Notes under the pieces: model-generated | Databases searched by the model: none | What the model saw: the letters and a program-made list of their open reading frames with translations, nothing else | What the model was told of the DNA's origin: nothing | Assembly: GCA_947629575.1 (NCBI GenBank) | Contig: CANREF010000001.1 | Coordinates: forward strand, 62,001 to 126,000 | DNA: 64,000 nucleotides | Direction of reading: 5' to 3' | From: an uncultured Clostridia bacterium | GTDB lineage: Bacteria; Bacillota; Clostridia; Christensenellales; Borkfalkiaceae | Shown: positions 8,532 through 16,809 of the stretch, one piece after another | Layout of the letters: each line of letters opens with the position of its first letter | Position numbering within the stretch: position 1 is the first letter of the stretch | Program-made: the position numbers and the translations under genes

Positions 8532-9431
8532 ATGAACACGGTCAAACTCCGCACATTCGCCAAGCTCAATCTCACCCTCGACATTTTGGGGAAGGAGGGG
8601 GAGTATCATCTCCTCGATTCCCTCGTGACGACGGTGGATCTTTCCGACCGCATCGTCGCAAAGAAGCGCAAGGACGGGCTCATCTCGGTCACGATGCACG
8701 GCATGGGGAGCGAGAGCATCCCCCCCGAAAGGAACAACGCTTGGCGCGCGGGGGAGGCGTTCGTCTCCGCTTTTTCCACAACGGGTGCGGATATCGACGT
8801 CTACAAGGATATCCCCATCGGCGCGGGATTGGGCGGCTCTTCGGCGGACGCCGCGGGCGTTCTGAACGCCCTTTCCATGCTCTACGGGATCTCCGCGCCG
8901 CTGAAGGAGCTTGCAGACAGCCTCGGCAGCGATACGGGCTATCTTCTCCGCGGCGGCTTTGCCCGCATGCGCGGAAGGGGAGACCAGGTGGAATTTTTGG
9001 GGGACGCGCCCGACCTGCACATCCTTCTTCTGTGTCCGCCCGAGGGGGTCTCCACGGCGGAATGTTACAAAATTTGCGATACGTATACAACTTTTTCGTC
9101 CTCACCCGAGGGAGAAAGGGGGGCGGGGCGTACCGCCCGCGCGCTCGAGTGTTTTCGGACGGGGAACATAGAATGGGCGGCAAAGCTCTTGGGCAACGAC
9201 CTGTATCCCGCGGCAACAAAGCTCAACCCCGAGGTCAAAGAGGCGCTGTCCTGTTTGAAAGCGCTCTCCCCGTGGGGGGCTGGCATGACGGGTTCGGGCA
9301 GCGGCGTATTCGCCCTGTTTGAAACGAGAGAGCTCTGCGAATGGGCGAAGAGCCGCTACTGCGGAAATTGCCGCGCCTATGTGCTGAAGACGGCGGGAGC
9401 AAGACCCGAAGAGGTCGCCGCCGCGGAATAA
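8532..9431 (+). CDS. ispE: 4-diphosphocytidyl-2-C-methyl-D-erythritol kinase
   Basis: A GHMP kinase of 299 residues that phosphorylates CDP-ME in the MEP pathway of isoprenoid synthesis, in the cytoplasm. The N terminus KLRTFAKLNLTLDILGK is the IspE signature; the ATP loop reads PIGAGLGGSSADAAGVLNAL (about residues 95-114) and the third GHMP motif WGAGMTGSGSGVFALF is near residue 253. The length is normal. ATG 8532 is fixed by the conserved N terminus. AGAGAGG abuts the ATG with no spacing and the promoter places the transcript start at the ATG, so translation may be leaderless. The next gene follows after 22 bases. Confidence 0.92.
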   Translation: MNTVKLRTFAKLNLTLDILGKEGEYHLLDSLVTTVDLSDRIVAKKRKDGLISVTMHGMGSESIPPERNNAWRAGEAFVSAFSTTGADIDVYKDIPIGAGLGGSSADAAGVLNALSMLYGISAPLKELADSLGSDTGYLLRGGFARMRGRGDQVEFLGDAPDLHILLLCPPEGVSTAECYKICDTYTTFSSSPEGERGAGRTARALECFRTGNIEWAAKLLGNDLYPAATKLNPEVKEALSCLKALSPWGAGMTGSGSGVFALFETRELCEWAKSRYCGNCRAYVLKTAGARPEEVAAAE

Positions 9432-9453
9432 TAAGTTTTTAAGGAGGGATCGA

Positions 9454-10350
9454 ATGGAAGAAAGAATCGTAGACGATCCGAGAAAGATCAAGGTAAAACG
9501 CAATGCGGTCGGCGGCGTCGAGGACGCGACGGACGCGCTTGCCGCCGAAGAGGGGGAAGCCGCCGCCGAAGAGGAGCTCCTGCTCGAACTTCCCGAGGGA
9601 GTGGACGAGCTCGACGAAGATCTCATCGGCTTGGCGCCTTCCCAGCTCGAGAGGGAACTCGAGCGGCGCAAGAAGGAGGCGGCGGAGATGGCTGCGGAGC
9701 GGGACAAGCTCCTTCAGTCCGCCGACGCGCTCTATAAAAAGGGACAGTATCGGGACGCAGAACCGCTTTATGCGCAGGCGGTCGTCATAGACCCTTCTTG
9801 CGAAGAGGCGGAGCGGGCGCTCTGGCTGTGCCGCACGGAAGACCTCAAAAGCGCCAAACGGCTCTCCGATCCCGCGATCGCGGAGGAATTTTCGGCGGCG
9901 GGAGATGGGGTGCGGGCGCTCGTTCTGAATGCGCTCGGCGCAAAACTCAAAGCGGAGCGGGACGCGCTCGAACAGAAAGCCGCGCCGCTGCGCGAGCGGG
10001 TGAAAAGCGCCCAATCCGAAAGACGGACTGCGTTTATCGCCAACCGCAATTATTACCGCGTGCGGCTTCTCATTTGGGTCGCCGTTCTCTGCGTCCTTGT
10101 GATCGCCACGAGCATCTGCGGCTCGCAGATCGTCCATGTGCGGGGCAATACGCCCGCCTATCTCACCATCGCCTTCGGCGCGCTCGCCCTGCTCGACCTC
10201 ATTCCCGTCATCTTCTGCACGCGCAAATATGTCGTTGCGCAACGGTTTGTGAGCGAGAACGAGAAACTCGATTCCACCGAGGAGGGCGCGGCGCTTGCCG
10301 AAATGGAAGAAAAACTCAACGCCTACGCTCTTCTTTTGGAGCGCGAATGA
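9454..10350 (+). CDS. TPR-containing membrane protein, function unknown
   Basis: A 298-residue protein. Residues 1-60 are acidic, about 60-90 form a coiled coil rich in Glu and Arg, and about 90-125 read ALYKKGQYRDAEPLYAQAVVIDPSCEEA, a typical tetratricopeptide repeat. Two membrane segments lie near residues 205-225 (LLIWVAVLCVLVIATSI) and 232-252 (AYLTIAFGALALLDLIPVIF), with a short C-terminal coiled coil. TPRs bind partner proteins, but none is indicated. A strong AAGGAGGG precedes the ATG, 22 bases after ispE, so it probably shares the ispE transcript. No enzymatic motif is visible. Confidence 0.7.
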   Translation: MEERIVDDPRKIKVKRNAVGGVEDATDALAAEEGEAAAEEELLLELPEGVDELDEDLIGLAPSQLERELERRKKEAAEMAAERDKLLQSADALYKKGQYRDAEPLYAQAVVIDPSCEEAERALWLCRTEDLKSAKRLSDPAIAEEFSAAGDGVRALVLNALGAKLKAERDALEQKAAPLRERVKSAQSERRTAFIANRNYYRVRLLIWVAVLCVLVIATSICGSQIVHVRGNTPAYLTIAFGALALLDLIPVIFCTRKYVVAQRFVSENEKLDSTEEGAALAEMEEKLNAYALLLERE

Positions 10351-10372
10351 CAAAAATTTTTCCGCAAGGGTA

Positions 10373-10401
10373 TTTACAACTCTTGCGGTTCGTCGTATAA
10401 T
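10373..10401 (+). promoter_or_regulatory. Promoter for the APH-like kinase gene
   Basis: TTTACA (10373-10378), 17 bases, TATAAT (10396-10401), followed 28 bases later by AAGGAGG at the gene start. Confidence 0.75.
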
Positions 10402-10442
10402 AGAGGCGCGGAGAGGGCTTTTCGCAGATCAAGGAGGAAATT

Positions 10443-11183
10443 ATGGAACTCATCTACACGGGTATCGGGAAAAAGGTATATCGGGACGGCGATAAACTCA
10501 TCAAGTCTTTCGACGAAACATATTCCAAGGCGGGAATTCTGAATGAAGCGCTCAACCAAGCGCGGGTCGAAGAGACCTCTCTCAATATTCCCAAGATCCT
10601 CGAGGTGTCCGTCATCGACGGCAAGTGGTCCTTGACGTGGGAATTCATCGAGGGGGAGACCCTCGCTTCGCTCATGGAGAAGCACCCCGAAAAGACGGAG
10701 GAGTATCTCGATTTCTTCGTCGATCTGCAGATCAGAATGAGCAAGGAAAAAGTGCCGCTTTTGGGGCACTTGCGGGACAAGATGCACGCCAAAATATCTT
10801 CGAGCTCTTTTCCCGCTTCCGTGCGCTACGATCTGCATGTGAGGCTCGACGGCCTGCCCCGCCACAAGAAGCTCTGCCACGGCGATTTCCAGCCGAGCAA
10901 TATCATCATTACCAAGGACGGTACGCCCTATATCATCGACTGGGCGCACGCCACGCAGGGCAACGGCTCTGCGGACGCGGCGCGGACCTATCTTCTTTTC
11001 CACCTGCACGGACAGGCGGATCTTGCGGAACGGTATCTGAAGAAATTCTGCCTGAAGACGGATACGGCGATCCAATATGTGCAGCGGGTATTGCCCATTG
11101 TCGCGGCTTCGCAGTCGGTGAAAAACAAGCCCGAAGAAGCGGAATTCCTCGCAAAATGGGTGAATGTTTGCGATTGGCAGTGA
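10443..11183 (+). CDS. Aminoglycoside phosphotransferase / choline kinase-family small-molecule kinase
   Basis: A 246-residue protein with the kinase-like catalytic core of the APH/ChoK group: LCHGDFQPSNIII (HGDxxxxN catalytic loop, about residues 139-151) and YIIDWAHATQGNG (metal-binding IDW, about residues 159-171). The N-terminal lobe is short with a GIGKKVYRDGDKLIKSF glycine/lysine segment. Related clostridial proteins are annotated as APH, choline or fructosamine kinases, and the substrate cannot be read from sequence. It has its own promoter and AAGGAGG, and no transporter or lic genes nearby. Resistance to aminoglycosides should not be assumed. Confidence 0.75.
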   Translation: MELIYTGIGKKVYRDGDKLIKSFDETYSKAGILNEALNQARVEETSLNIPKILEVSVIDGKWSLTWEFIEGETLASLMEKHPEKTEEYLDFFVDLQIRMSKEKVPLLGHLRDKMHAKISSSSFPASVRYDLHVRLDGLPRHKKLCHGDFQPSNIIITKDGTPYIIDWAHATQGNGSADAARTYLLFHLHGQADLAERYLKKFCLKTDTAIQYVQRVLPIVAASQSVKNKPEEAEFLAKWVNVCDWQ

Positions 11184-11189
11184 AATAGT

Positions 11190-11515
11190 TTTCGCGGAAA
11201 ATCTTGCTTTGCAATCTTTTCCGCGAGGAAACCTTCCTCTATGTCTTAACTTTCTTGTCCTCTCGTTCGTTTCAAAGGACAATAAGCCGTAAGAATGCGG
11301 CAAATTGTGTGCGCTTATGGAAAAGCGTGGTTTTCCAACGCGCCATTATTTTAGAAGCACCACCCCCTTAGTCCCCCTCCTGAGGAGGGGGCATATGGCT
11401 TCTCCTCAGGAGGAGCTGTCGAGCGAAGCGAGACTGAGGTGGTGTTCTCCTCGGCGCCCCTTATAGGGGAGCTGTCACGAACAACGTGAGTGACTGAGGG
11501 GTTTTCCGAGAGCTT
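11190..11515. repeat. Intergenic repeat block before the cysteine desulfurase
   Basis: No gene is supported. It contains an AAAGGACAATAAG segment (11274-11286, recurs near 16.2 kb), GCGGCAAATTGTGTGCGC (11297-11314, recurs at 20.2 and, inverted, at 3.0 and 21.3 kb), a CACCACCCCCTTAGTCC...GACTGAGGTGGTG unit with inverted ends (about 11360-11444), and GGGGAGCTGTCAC / GTGACTGAGGGG (11468-11501). Confidence 0.7.
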
Positions 11516-11524
11516 GTACATTCT

Positions 11525-12622
11525 ATGAACGTCTATCTCGACTATGCGGCGACGACGCCGCTCAGACAATCCGTTCTCGATGAGATGCTGCCCTATCTTA
11601 CGGGCAAGTTCGGCAATCCCGATTCCCTCCATTCCTTGGGCAGGGAAGCGGCCTATGCCGTAACTTCCGCACGCGATAAGATCGCCTCGCTCCTCGGCGT
11701 AAAGCCGGGCGAGGTCTATTTTACGTCGGGCGGGACGGAAGCGGACAACTGGGCGGTGCGCAGAATGGGAACGGGCAGAGCCCTTCTCTCTCCCATCGAA
11801 CACGCCGCGGCGCTTTCCGCCCTTCCCCTGCGTGGGAACAGACGGGGAACGCTCTCGACCGTTTCCGCGGACGGAACGGTCACCCCCGAAGATCTGAGCG
11901 CGGCATTCCGCGAAGATACGGGGCTCGTCTGCGTGATGGCGGTCAACAACGAGACGGGGTGCGTCCAGCCCACGGAGGAACTCGCGGCGTTCGCCCATGC
12001 CCGCGGCGCGCTCTTTTTTGCGGACTGCGTACAGGCGGCATGTAGCCGCGATTTGAAGGAGATCCTCAGCCATGCGGACGGGATCTCCCTTTCGGCGCAC
12101 AAGATCGGAGGCCCGAAGGGAGTGGGTGCGCTCGTGGTGAAAAACGGGGTTAAGCTGAAGCCCCTCATCGTCGGCGGGGAACAGGAGCGCTCCCTCCGCG
12201 GCGGCACGCTCAATGTGGCGGGGGTCGTGGGCTTTGCCAAGGCGTTGGAACTTGCGCAGGACGAACGGGAAAAATTTTGCGCCCACACGGGGCGTCTGCG
12301 CGACCTGTTTGAAGAGAAGATCTTCTCTTCTTTGGGCGAAAACGTCAAACGGGACGGAAAAAACCGTGCGCCCAACCTCTCTCATCTCACTTTTGCGGGG
12401 GGAGGGGAGAGCTTTTTGAACTTGCTCGATCTGCACGGAGTGGCAGCGTCGGGCGGAGCGGCTTGCTCGGCTCATGCGTCCCTCCCTTCCCATGTGATGC
12501 TCGCCATGGGAAGATGCGCCGCCGAGGCAAAGCGGGGAGTGCGTTTTTCCTTCGGAAGGGAGACGACGGAGGAGGAAGTCCTCTATGCCGCCGATACGGT
12601 CTGTTCCCTATTGAGAGCATAA
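11525..12622 (+). CDS. Cysteine desulfurase (NifS/IscS-like), solitary copy
   Basis: A PLP enzyme of 365 residues that takes sulfur from cysteine. Hallmarks are YLDYAATTPL at the N terminus, TSGGTEADNWAV, the PLP lysine in SAHKIGGPKGVGAL (about residue 196) and the persulfide cysteine in ASGGAACSAHASLPSHV. It is shorter than the isc-operon desulfurase at 50.8 kb and has no scaffold gene beside it; in Clostridia such stand-alone copies often serve tRNA thiolation, but thiI is not adjacent. No good ribosome binding site precedes the ATG, which lies at the edge of a repeat block. A terminator follows. Confidence 0.88.
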   Translation: MNVYLDYAATTPLRQSVLDEMLPYLTGKFGNPDSLHSLGREAAYAVTSARDKIASLLGVKPGEVYFTSGGTEADNWAVRRMGTGRALLSPIEHAAALSALPLRGNRRGTLSTVSADGTVTPEDLSAAFREDTGLVCVMAVNNETGCVQPTEELAAFAHARGALFFADCVQAACSRDLKEILSHADGISLSAHKIGGPKGVGALVVKNGVKLKPLIVGGEQERSLRGGTLNVAGVVGFAKALELAQDEREKFCAHTGRLRDLFEEKIFSSLGENVKRDGKNRAPNLSHLTFAGGGESFLNLLDLHGVAASGGAACSAHASLPSHVMLAMGRCAAEAKRGVRFSFGRETTEEEVLYAADTVCSLLRA

Positions 12623-12625
12623 GAT

Positions 12626-12658
12626 CCCCTGCCCGCCCAAGCGCAGGGGTCTTTTTTT
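12626..12658 (+). terminator. Intrinsic terminator after the cysteine desulfurase
   Basis: A 7-bp stem CCCCTGC / GCAGGGG with a 10-base loop followed by TCTTTTTTT. Confidence 0.85.
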
Positions 12659-12748
12659 ATGCGGCGGCGAAAAAGCGGATTTTTGCACAAACAAAGAAAT
12701 TCGAGCGGATACGACACTCTTTTTTTCTTCTAAAAGCAAAAGAAACGG

Positions 12749-12756
12749 CATACATT
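12749..12756 (+). promoter_or_regulatory. Sigma-E-type -10 element (CATACATT) before spoIVFA
   Basis: CATACATT fits the sigma-E -10 consensus CATACAHT exactly and lies 30 bases before the spoIVFA start, the expected place for a sigma-E-controlled gene. The -35 side (around TTCTAAA, 12728-12734) is poor, so the call rests on the -10 and context. Confidence 0.45.
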
Positions 12757-12786
12757 ATGACACAAAGAATTTCAAGAGGTGTCATT

Positions 12787-13512
12787 ATGAATGAAGAACT
12801 CGAATATGCGGAAATGCTGGAGATCCCCGTTGAGACCGTGACCATGCGCCGTAAGGAGCGCAAAAAGCGGGAACGGGAGCCCGATCTTCAGACGCAGCTC
12901 GTGCAGGAGGTCAACGAGCGCATGGAAACGGAAGACCCCGCCTATGCGGAGAGCACCCCGATCGCGCGGGAAGAGAATTACGACCCGCGCAAGAAGCGCG
13001 CCAAGCGCATCATCCTCGGGGAGTTTATCGCCGTTTGCGCCCTCTGCGCGACCATCTTCCTCACCAACATCTTTATGTCGGACAGTGCGATCAATACCTT
13101 CGTCCGCGGGCTCTTCCATTCGGATACGGAAGTTGCCGATACGCGCGCCTATTCCGACTTCACGCTCTCTCCTCTCGTGAGCAGCGCGGTGGACGCCGAC
13201 ATCGCCGTTTCCGAGACGGGCGTGCTCTCCTTTACGACCGAGTGCAGCGTCTATTCCCCCTGCGACGGCGTACTGCATTCCGTAAATGGGACTGCAGAGA
13301 CGGGCTACACCGTGGAACTGAAACATTCCGAGCACTTTTCCACCATCATCAGCGGATTGGACGCAGTATATGCCGCCGAGGGAGAAACGGTGAAGGCGAA
13401 TCTGCCCCTCGGCTATACGGACGGCGAGGGAGAGGTGCGCGTGATGTTCTATTCGGACGGAACTTTGCTCAACTGCGTTACGGTCGGTGAAAACTCGCTT
13501 GCGTGGAGCTAA
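12787..13512 (+). CDS. spoIVFA: SpoIVFA-like membrane protein with degenerate M23 domain
   Basis: A 241-residue protein: a charged cytoplasmic N terminus of about 75 residues, one membrane segment (about 78-98, LGEFIAVCALCATIFLTNIF) and a C-terminal LytM-like fold (YSPCDGVLHSV, ISGLDAVYAAEGETVKANLPLGY). The metal ligands of M23 peptidases (HxxxD, HxH) are absent, as in SpoIVFA, which anchors and inhibits the SpoIVFB protease in the mother cell. The downstream overlapping spoIVFB makes the assignment firm. AAGAGGTG precedes ATG 12787, and an upstream CATACATT suggests sigma-E control. Confidence 0.8.
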   Translation: MNEELEYAEMLEIPVETVTMRRKERKKREREPDLQTQLVQEVNERMETEDPAYAESTPIAREENYDPRKKRAKRIILGEFIAVCALCATIFLTNIFMSDSAINTFVRGLFHSDTEVADTRAYSDFTLSPLVSSAVDADIAVSETGVLSFTTECSVYSPCDGVLHSVNGTAETGYTVELKHSEHFSTIISGLDAVYAAEGETVKANLPLGYTDGEGEVRVMFYSDGTLLNCVTVGENSLAWS

Positions 13513-14335
13513 ATTCAAGTTGTACGTCCACCCCCTCTTCTTGCTCGCGGGGGTGGCGTCTGCGTTTACGGGCCGCCTGCTCGTGCTGCTCGCCTCGGTG
13601 TTTGCCGCGCTCGAACACGAATGCGCGCACGCCTTTGTAGCAAGGCGGTTCGGGTTTTGCCTCAATAAGATCGTCCTGATGCCCTACGGAGCGGTCATCT
13701 CGGGGGACATCGGCGGGATCTCCCCCAAAGAGGAGATCGCCGTCCTGCTCGCAGGGCCTCTTGCCAACGCCTTCACCGCACTCGGCTTTACCGCCCTGTG
13801 GTGGCTGTTTCCCGAGACCTATCCCTACACCGACGTCGCGGCGTACGTCTCCCTGTCCCTCTTTCTCGTCAATCTTCTGCCCGCGTTCCCCTTGGACGGG
13901 GGAAGGCTTCTGCGCGTCTTTCTGCGCCCGTTGGGGGAAAGGCGGGCAACGCTCGTCTGCCGCGTCGTCAGTTTCGTCACGGCGGGCGGGATCATGGGCT
14001 ATTTCGTCTTTTCCTGTTTTTCGTCCCCCAACTTCGGAGCGCTCGCCTTTGCGGCGCTGCTCTTTGCGGGCAGCTTCGGCGGGGGAAGTTACGGACGGGT
14101 CGCGTTTTCTCCCAAAAATTTTTCCCGCGGCGTGGAGGAGAGGCGGATCGCCTATTCCGCCGAGCATACTGCGGGCGAGGCGATGCGGTTTTTGCGGGAG
14201 GACAAATATCTGGTGCTCGTGCTCTTTGAAAAGGGGGAGTTCGTCGGCGAGCTCACCGAGGAAGAACTTTGGCAGGTGTTACAGGAAGGCGGCTACGAAA
14301 AACAGCTCAAAGCCTGCGTCCGTTTCGACAGATAG
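13487..14335 (+). CDS. spoIVFB: SpoIVFB-like site-2 protease (M50), pro-sigma-K processing
   Basis: A 282-residue intramembrane metalloprotease. Zinc ligands are in HECAH (HExxH, about residues 44-48) and the third in NLLPAFPLDGGR (about 132). About six membrane segments are followed by a single CBS-like domain (EAMRFLREDKYLVLVLF to the end). In Bacillus the enzyme releases active sigma-K from pro-sigma-K at the forespore membrane. The frame begins with GTG at 13487, overlapping spoIVFA by 26 bases, so translation is probably coupled; a TTG a few codons on is an alternative start. RNase G follows, an order common in Clostridia. Confidence 0.88.
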   Translation: MKTRLRGAKFKLYVHPLFLLAGVASAFTGRLLVLLASVFAALEHECAHAFVARRFGFCLNKIVLMPYGAVISGDIGGISPKEEIAVLLAGPLANAFTALGFTALWWLFPETYPYTDVAAYVSLSLFLVNLLPAFPLDGGRLLRVFLRPLGERRATLVCRVVSFVTAGGIMGYFVFSCFSSPNFGALAFAALLFAGSFGGGSYGRVAFSPKNFSRGVEERRIAYSAEHTAGEAMRFLREDKYLVLVLFEKGEFVGELTEEELWQVLQEGGYEKQLKACVRFDR

Positions 14336-14353
14336 CCTTAAAAAGAGACGGTC

Positions 14354-14396
14354 TGCGCCCCCACGCCCTTTTTATCGAAAAGGGCGTGGGGGCGCA
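14354..14396 (+). terminator. Strong hairpin after spoIVFB
   Basis: A perfect 19-bp stem (14354-14372 with 14378-14396) with loop TATCG lies 18 bases after the spoIVFB stop. No T-run follows directly, so it could also be a repeat-derived hairpin. Confidence 0.6.
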
Positions 14397-14445
14397 ATGC
14401 TTTTCGCGGATTTCTCCGAAAATGTTCGCTTTTATGATTTTCCTC

Positions 14446-14474
14446 TTGCGAAAAGCATGAAAATGTGGTAGAAT
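14446..14474 (+). promoter_or_regulatory. Promoter of the RNase G gene
   Basis: TTGCGA (14446-14451), 17 bases, TAGAAT (14469-14474), 28 bases before the ATG at 14503. Confidence 0.7.
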
Positions 14475-14502
14475 AAAACACACTTGCTTTAACGGACGGT
14501 TT

Positions 14503-15993
14503 ATGAAGAAGGAATGGTTTTTCGACCGCTTCTGCGGGGAACAGATCGCGATCTACGCGGAAGACGGAAAAATTATCGAGGTGGGCGTCGAGAACGAAAA
14601 GAGCGGCGAAGTCCTCGGTAACATTTACAAGGGCAAGGTGATGAATGTAGTGGGCGGGATGCAGGCGGCGTTTATCGCCTGCGGGATGGAGAGGAACTGC
14701 TACCTCCCCCTCAACGAAGAGGACGTGCTGCTCTCCCGCTACGACGGCTCGGGGAATCCCGGCTTCGGCGCTCCCGCACTGAAGGAGGGGGACGAAATTC
14801 TCGTGCAGGTGGTAAAAACCCCGCGCGGGAGCAAGGGAGCAAAGGTCTCCTGTGCCCTTTCCTTTGTGGGGAAGACGCTCATCTACCTTCCCCGTACCGA
14901 CTTTTTGGGGATCTCCCGCAAGATCACCGAGGAGAAGACGCGCGCAGAACTTCTTGCCGAGGCGGACAAGCTCAGAAAGCGGGGCGAGGGGTTCATCGTG
15001 CGCACGGCGGCGCTCGGCGCTACCAAAAAGCAACTGAAGATCGAGGCGGAATATTTGAGACAGCTCTGCCGCGAAACGCTCGAGAACGCGCTCACCGCCC
15101 CCATCGGAACGGCGGTCTACCGCGAGTGCGAACTTCCCGTGAAGGTGATGCGGGATTCCCTCGGCGACGACTGTAAAGTGTATGTGGGAGATAGCGGGCT
15201 CTATGAAAAAGTGGTGCGGCTTGCGCGCTACCGCAGCGACGAAAAACACATTGTGCGCTATACGGGCGAGCGGAGCATGTTCAACTACTATGGGCTGGAC
15301 GAACAGATCTATGCTCTGACGAGCGCGCAGATCCCGCTCGACAACGGCTCCTATCTCGTGCTCGACCGCACCGAGGCGATGACGGTGTTCGACGTCAATA
15401 CGGGAAAATTTACGGGCGAGAGCGACCTTGAGAGCACGGTATTCCAAACGAACCTGTTCGCGGCAAAGGAGATCGCGCGGCAGGTGCGGCTGCGCAACAT
15501 CGGGGGGATCATCGCGGTGGACTTCATCGACATGACGGAGGAGGCGCACAGGACCGCGGTGGGGGAGACCTTGGAAAGGGCGCTCGCGGAGGACAGGGTG
15601 AAGAGCCGCGTTTTACCCATGAACGAGCTGGGAGTGATCCTCTTCACGCGAAAGCGGCTCACCCGCGAGCTGAGCTCCTTTTTGCTCAAGCCCTGTTCCC
15701 ATTGTACGCGGCAGGGGTACGTGCTTTCCGAAAAGTATATGGCAATGCGCATCCGCACCGCCATATTGAACTGTTTTTCGGAGGGGTACGGCACTGCGAT
15801 CATCGAACTCAACCGAGGGCTCATGAACAAGATCCTCTCCGAGGGGTATTTTTCGGCAGAACTTGCAGACGGTTGGAAAGACAAACGGGTGTATTTCATC
15901 CCCCATTCCGCCTATCCCGAGGAAAGGTTTGCCCTTCACGGAGACAATTCTCCCATCCTCTCCCTGCCCGACGGAGCGCAGATACTGTACTAA
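14503..15993 (+). CDS. rng: Ribonuclease E/G family endoribonuclease
   Basis: A 496-residue protein of RNase G size, lacking the long C-terminal scaffold of RNase E. It has the S1 domain near the N terminus (LGNIYKGKVMNVVGGMQAAFI), the catalytic magnesium site in VFDVNTGKF (about residue 298) and GGIIAVDFIDM (about 340), and the zinc-link CSHC (about 395). RNase G cuts single-stranded 5'-monophosphate RNA and in Clostridia sits beside spoIVFB as here. The start is the only sensible ATG; the ribosome binding site is weak. Some family members bind cytoplasmic filaments, which cannot be judged here. Confidence 0.92.
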   Translation: MKKEWFFDRFCGEQIAIYAEDGKIIEVGVENEKSGEVLGNIYKGKVMNVVGGMQAAFIACGMERNCYLPLNEEDVLLSRYDGSGNPGFGAPALKEGDEILVQVVKTPRGSKGAKVSCALSFVGKTLIYLPRTDFLGISRKITEEKTRAELLAEADKLRKRGEGFIVRTAALGATKKQLKIEAEYLRQLCRETLENALTAPIGTAVYRECELPVKVMRDSLGDDCKVYVGDSGLYEKVVRLARYRSDEKHIVRYTGERSMFNYYGLDEQIYALTSAQIPLDNGSYLVLDRTEAMTVFDVNTGKFTGESDLESTVFQTNLFAAKEIARQVRLRNIGGIIAVDFIDMTEEAHRTAVGETLERALAEDRVKSRVLPMNELGVILFTRKRLTRELSSFLLKPCSHCTRQGYVLSEKYMAMRIRTAILNCFSEGYGTAIIELNRGLMNKILSEGYFSAELADGWKDKRVYFIPHSAYPEERFALHGDNSPILSLPDGAQILY

Positions 15994-15996
15994 TTG

Positions 15997-16745
15997 GTTT
16001 CGCACATTTCTTTTCCCTGTGCTACGCGCCAAACGCTTTAATTGTCATTTCGCCCCGCGCACAGTTCTGATTCTCTAAGCGCGGCACGAGCCCGCAGGGC
16101 GAAGTAGCGGAGCGCGAAGCGCGAAGTCGAGAAATCTCACTACGGAAAAGAAATGTGCGAGGAAAAGGGCTTATCTGCCTTAACTTTCTTATCCTCTCGT
16201 TCGCTTCAAAGGACAATAAGGCAAAAGTAATTGCCAAATTGAGTCGCCCACGGCGGAAGTGAATTCCGCCTAAGGCAAGTAATTGGAATGGTTTCGCACA
16301 TTTCTTTGCTCCGCTCCACCCCGCCCACCGACACGTCATCCCGAGCGTAGCGAAGCGAAGTCGAGGGATCTCGTCCTATAAGCAAACCGCGGGGTGTCGC
16401 TTCGCAAAGAAATGTGCGAGGGGTTAAGCGATTTGCTCCGTAGCCGCAATCTGTCCGCCCGATAACTGCTTCGTAAAAACGAAAAGCGCGAAGTGTCGCG
16501 CAAATGCAGTCCCGCAGCGCAAAAGCGTGGTTTTGCTCGCGGAAGAGATTTAAGAAAAACCACCTCAGTCACCTACGGCGACAGCTCCTCCTTAGGAGGC
16601 GCCTTTCTTGCCCCCTCCTGAGGGGTGGAGCGGCGTCATTCTCCTCAACAGCCCTGCGGGCTGTGAGGGACGCCGCGACAGGAGCGCTGTAAAAGCGCGA
16701 CGGGGTTTTGGCGGTCCCTGCCGCCAAAACGGGTAGGGGGGTGGT
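15997..16745. repeat. Large composite repeat block (no gene for about 800 bases)
   Basis: Two elements bounded by TTTCGCACATTTCTTT and AAAGAAATGTGCGAGG (about 15997-16163 and 16292-16421) carry inner GAAGTCGAGAAATCTC or GAAGTCGAGGGATCTC units. Between them lies an AAAGGACAATAAG segment. A segment from CCGATAACTGCTTCG (16460) to about 16555 is nearly identical to 20.45-20.54 kb. At 16564-16625 there is a CACCTCAGTC / CTCCTTAGGAG unit, and at 16622-16705 a double-hairpin element described separately. No coding frame is credible. Confidence 0.7.
16622..16705 (+). repeat. Double-hairpin element, copy 1
   Basis: GGGGTGGA is followed by an outer stem GCGGCGTC (16630-16637) / GACGCCGC (16669-16676), an internal ATTCTCCT loop, an inner stem ACAGCCC (16648-16654) / GGGCTGT (16658-16664), then GACAGGAG and a second hairpin GCGCT / AGCGC (16684-16698). 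Two relatives near 43.8 and 49.8 kb keep the folds with different bases. Confidence 0.65.
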
Positions 16746-16809
16746 GTCCTTTGCGTCATTCTGTCTCTGCTGCCGCGTAACAATAACCCACTCATTGAAA
16801 GGAAACGTT

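Noticed and set aside
10443-11183. Aminoglycoside resistance gene
   Set aside because: The fold is shared by many metabolic kinases; nothing in the sequence or context shows a drug as substrate.
11190-11515. CRISPR-like array
   Set aside because: Repeats are palindromic, unequal in spacing and dispersed over the window; there are no regular spacers and no cas genes.
15997-16745. Possible tRNA or small RNA gene in the 800-base gap
   Set aside because: Cloverleaf parts and a CCA end were looked for by eye and not found; the palindromes are explained by repeat families found elsewhere.
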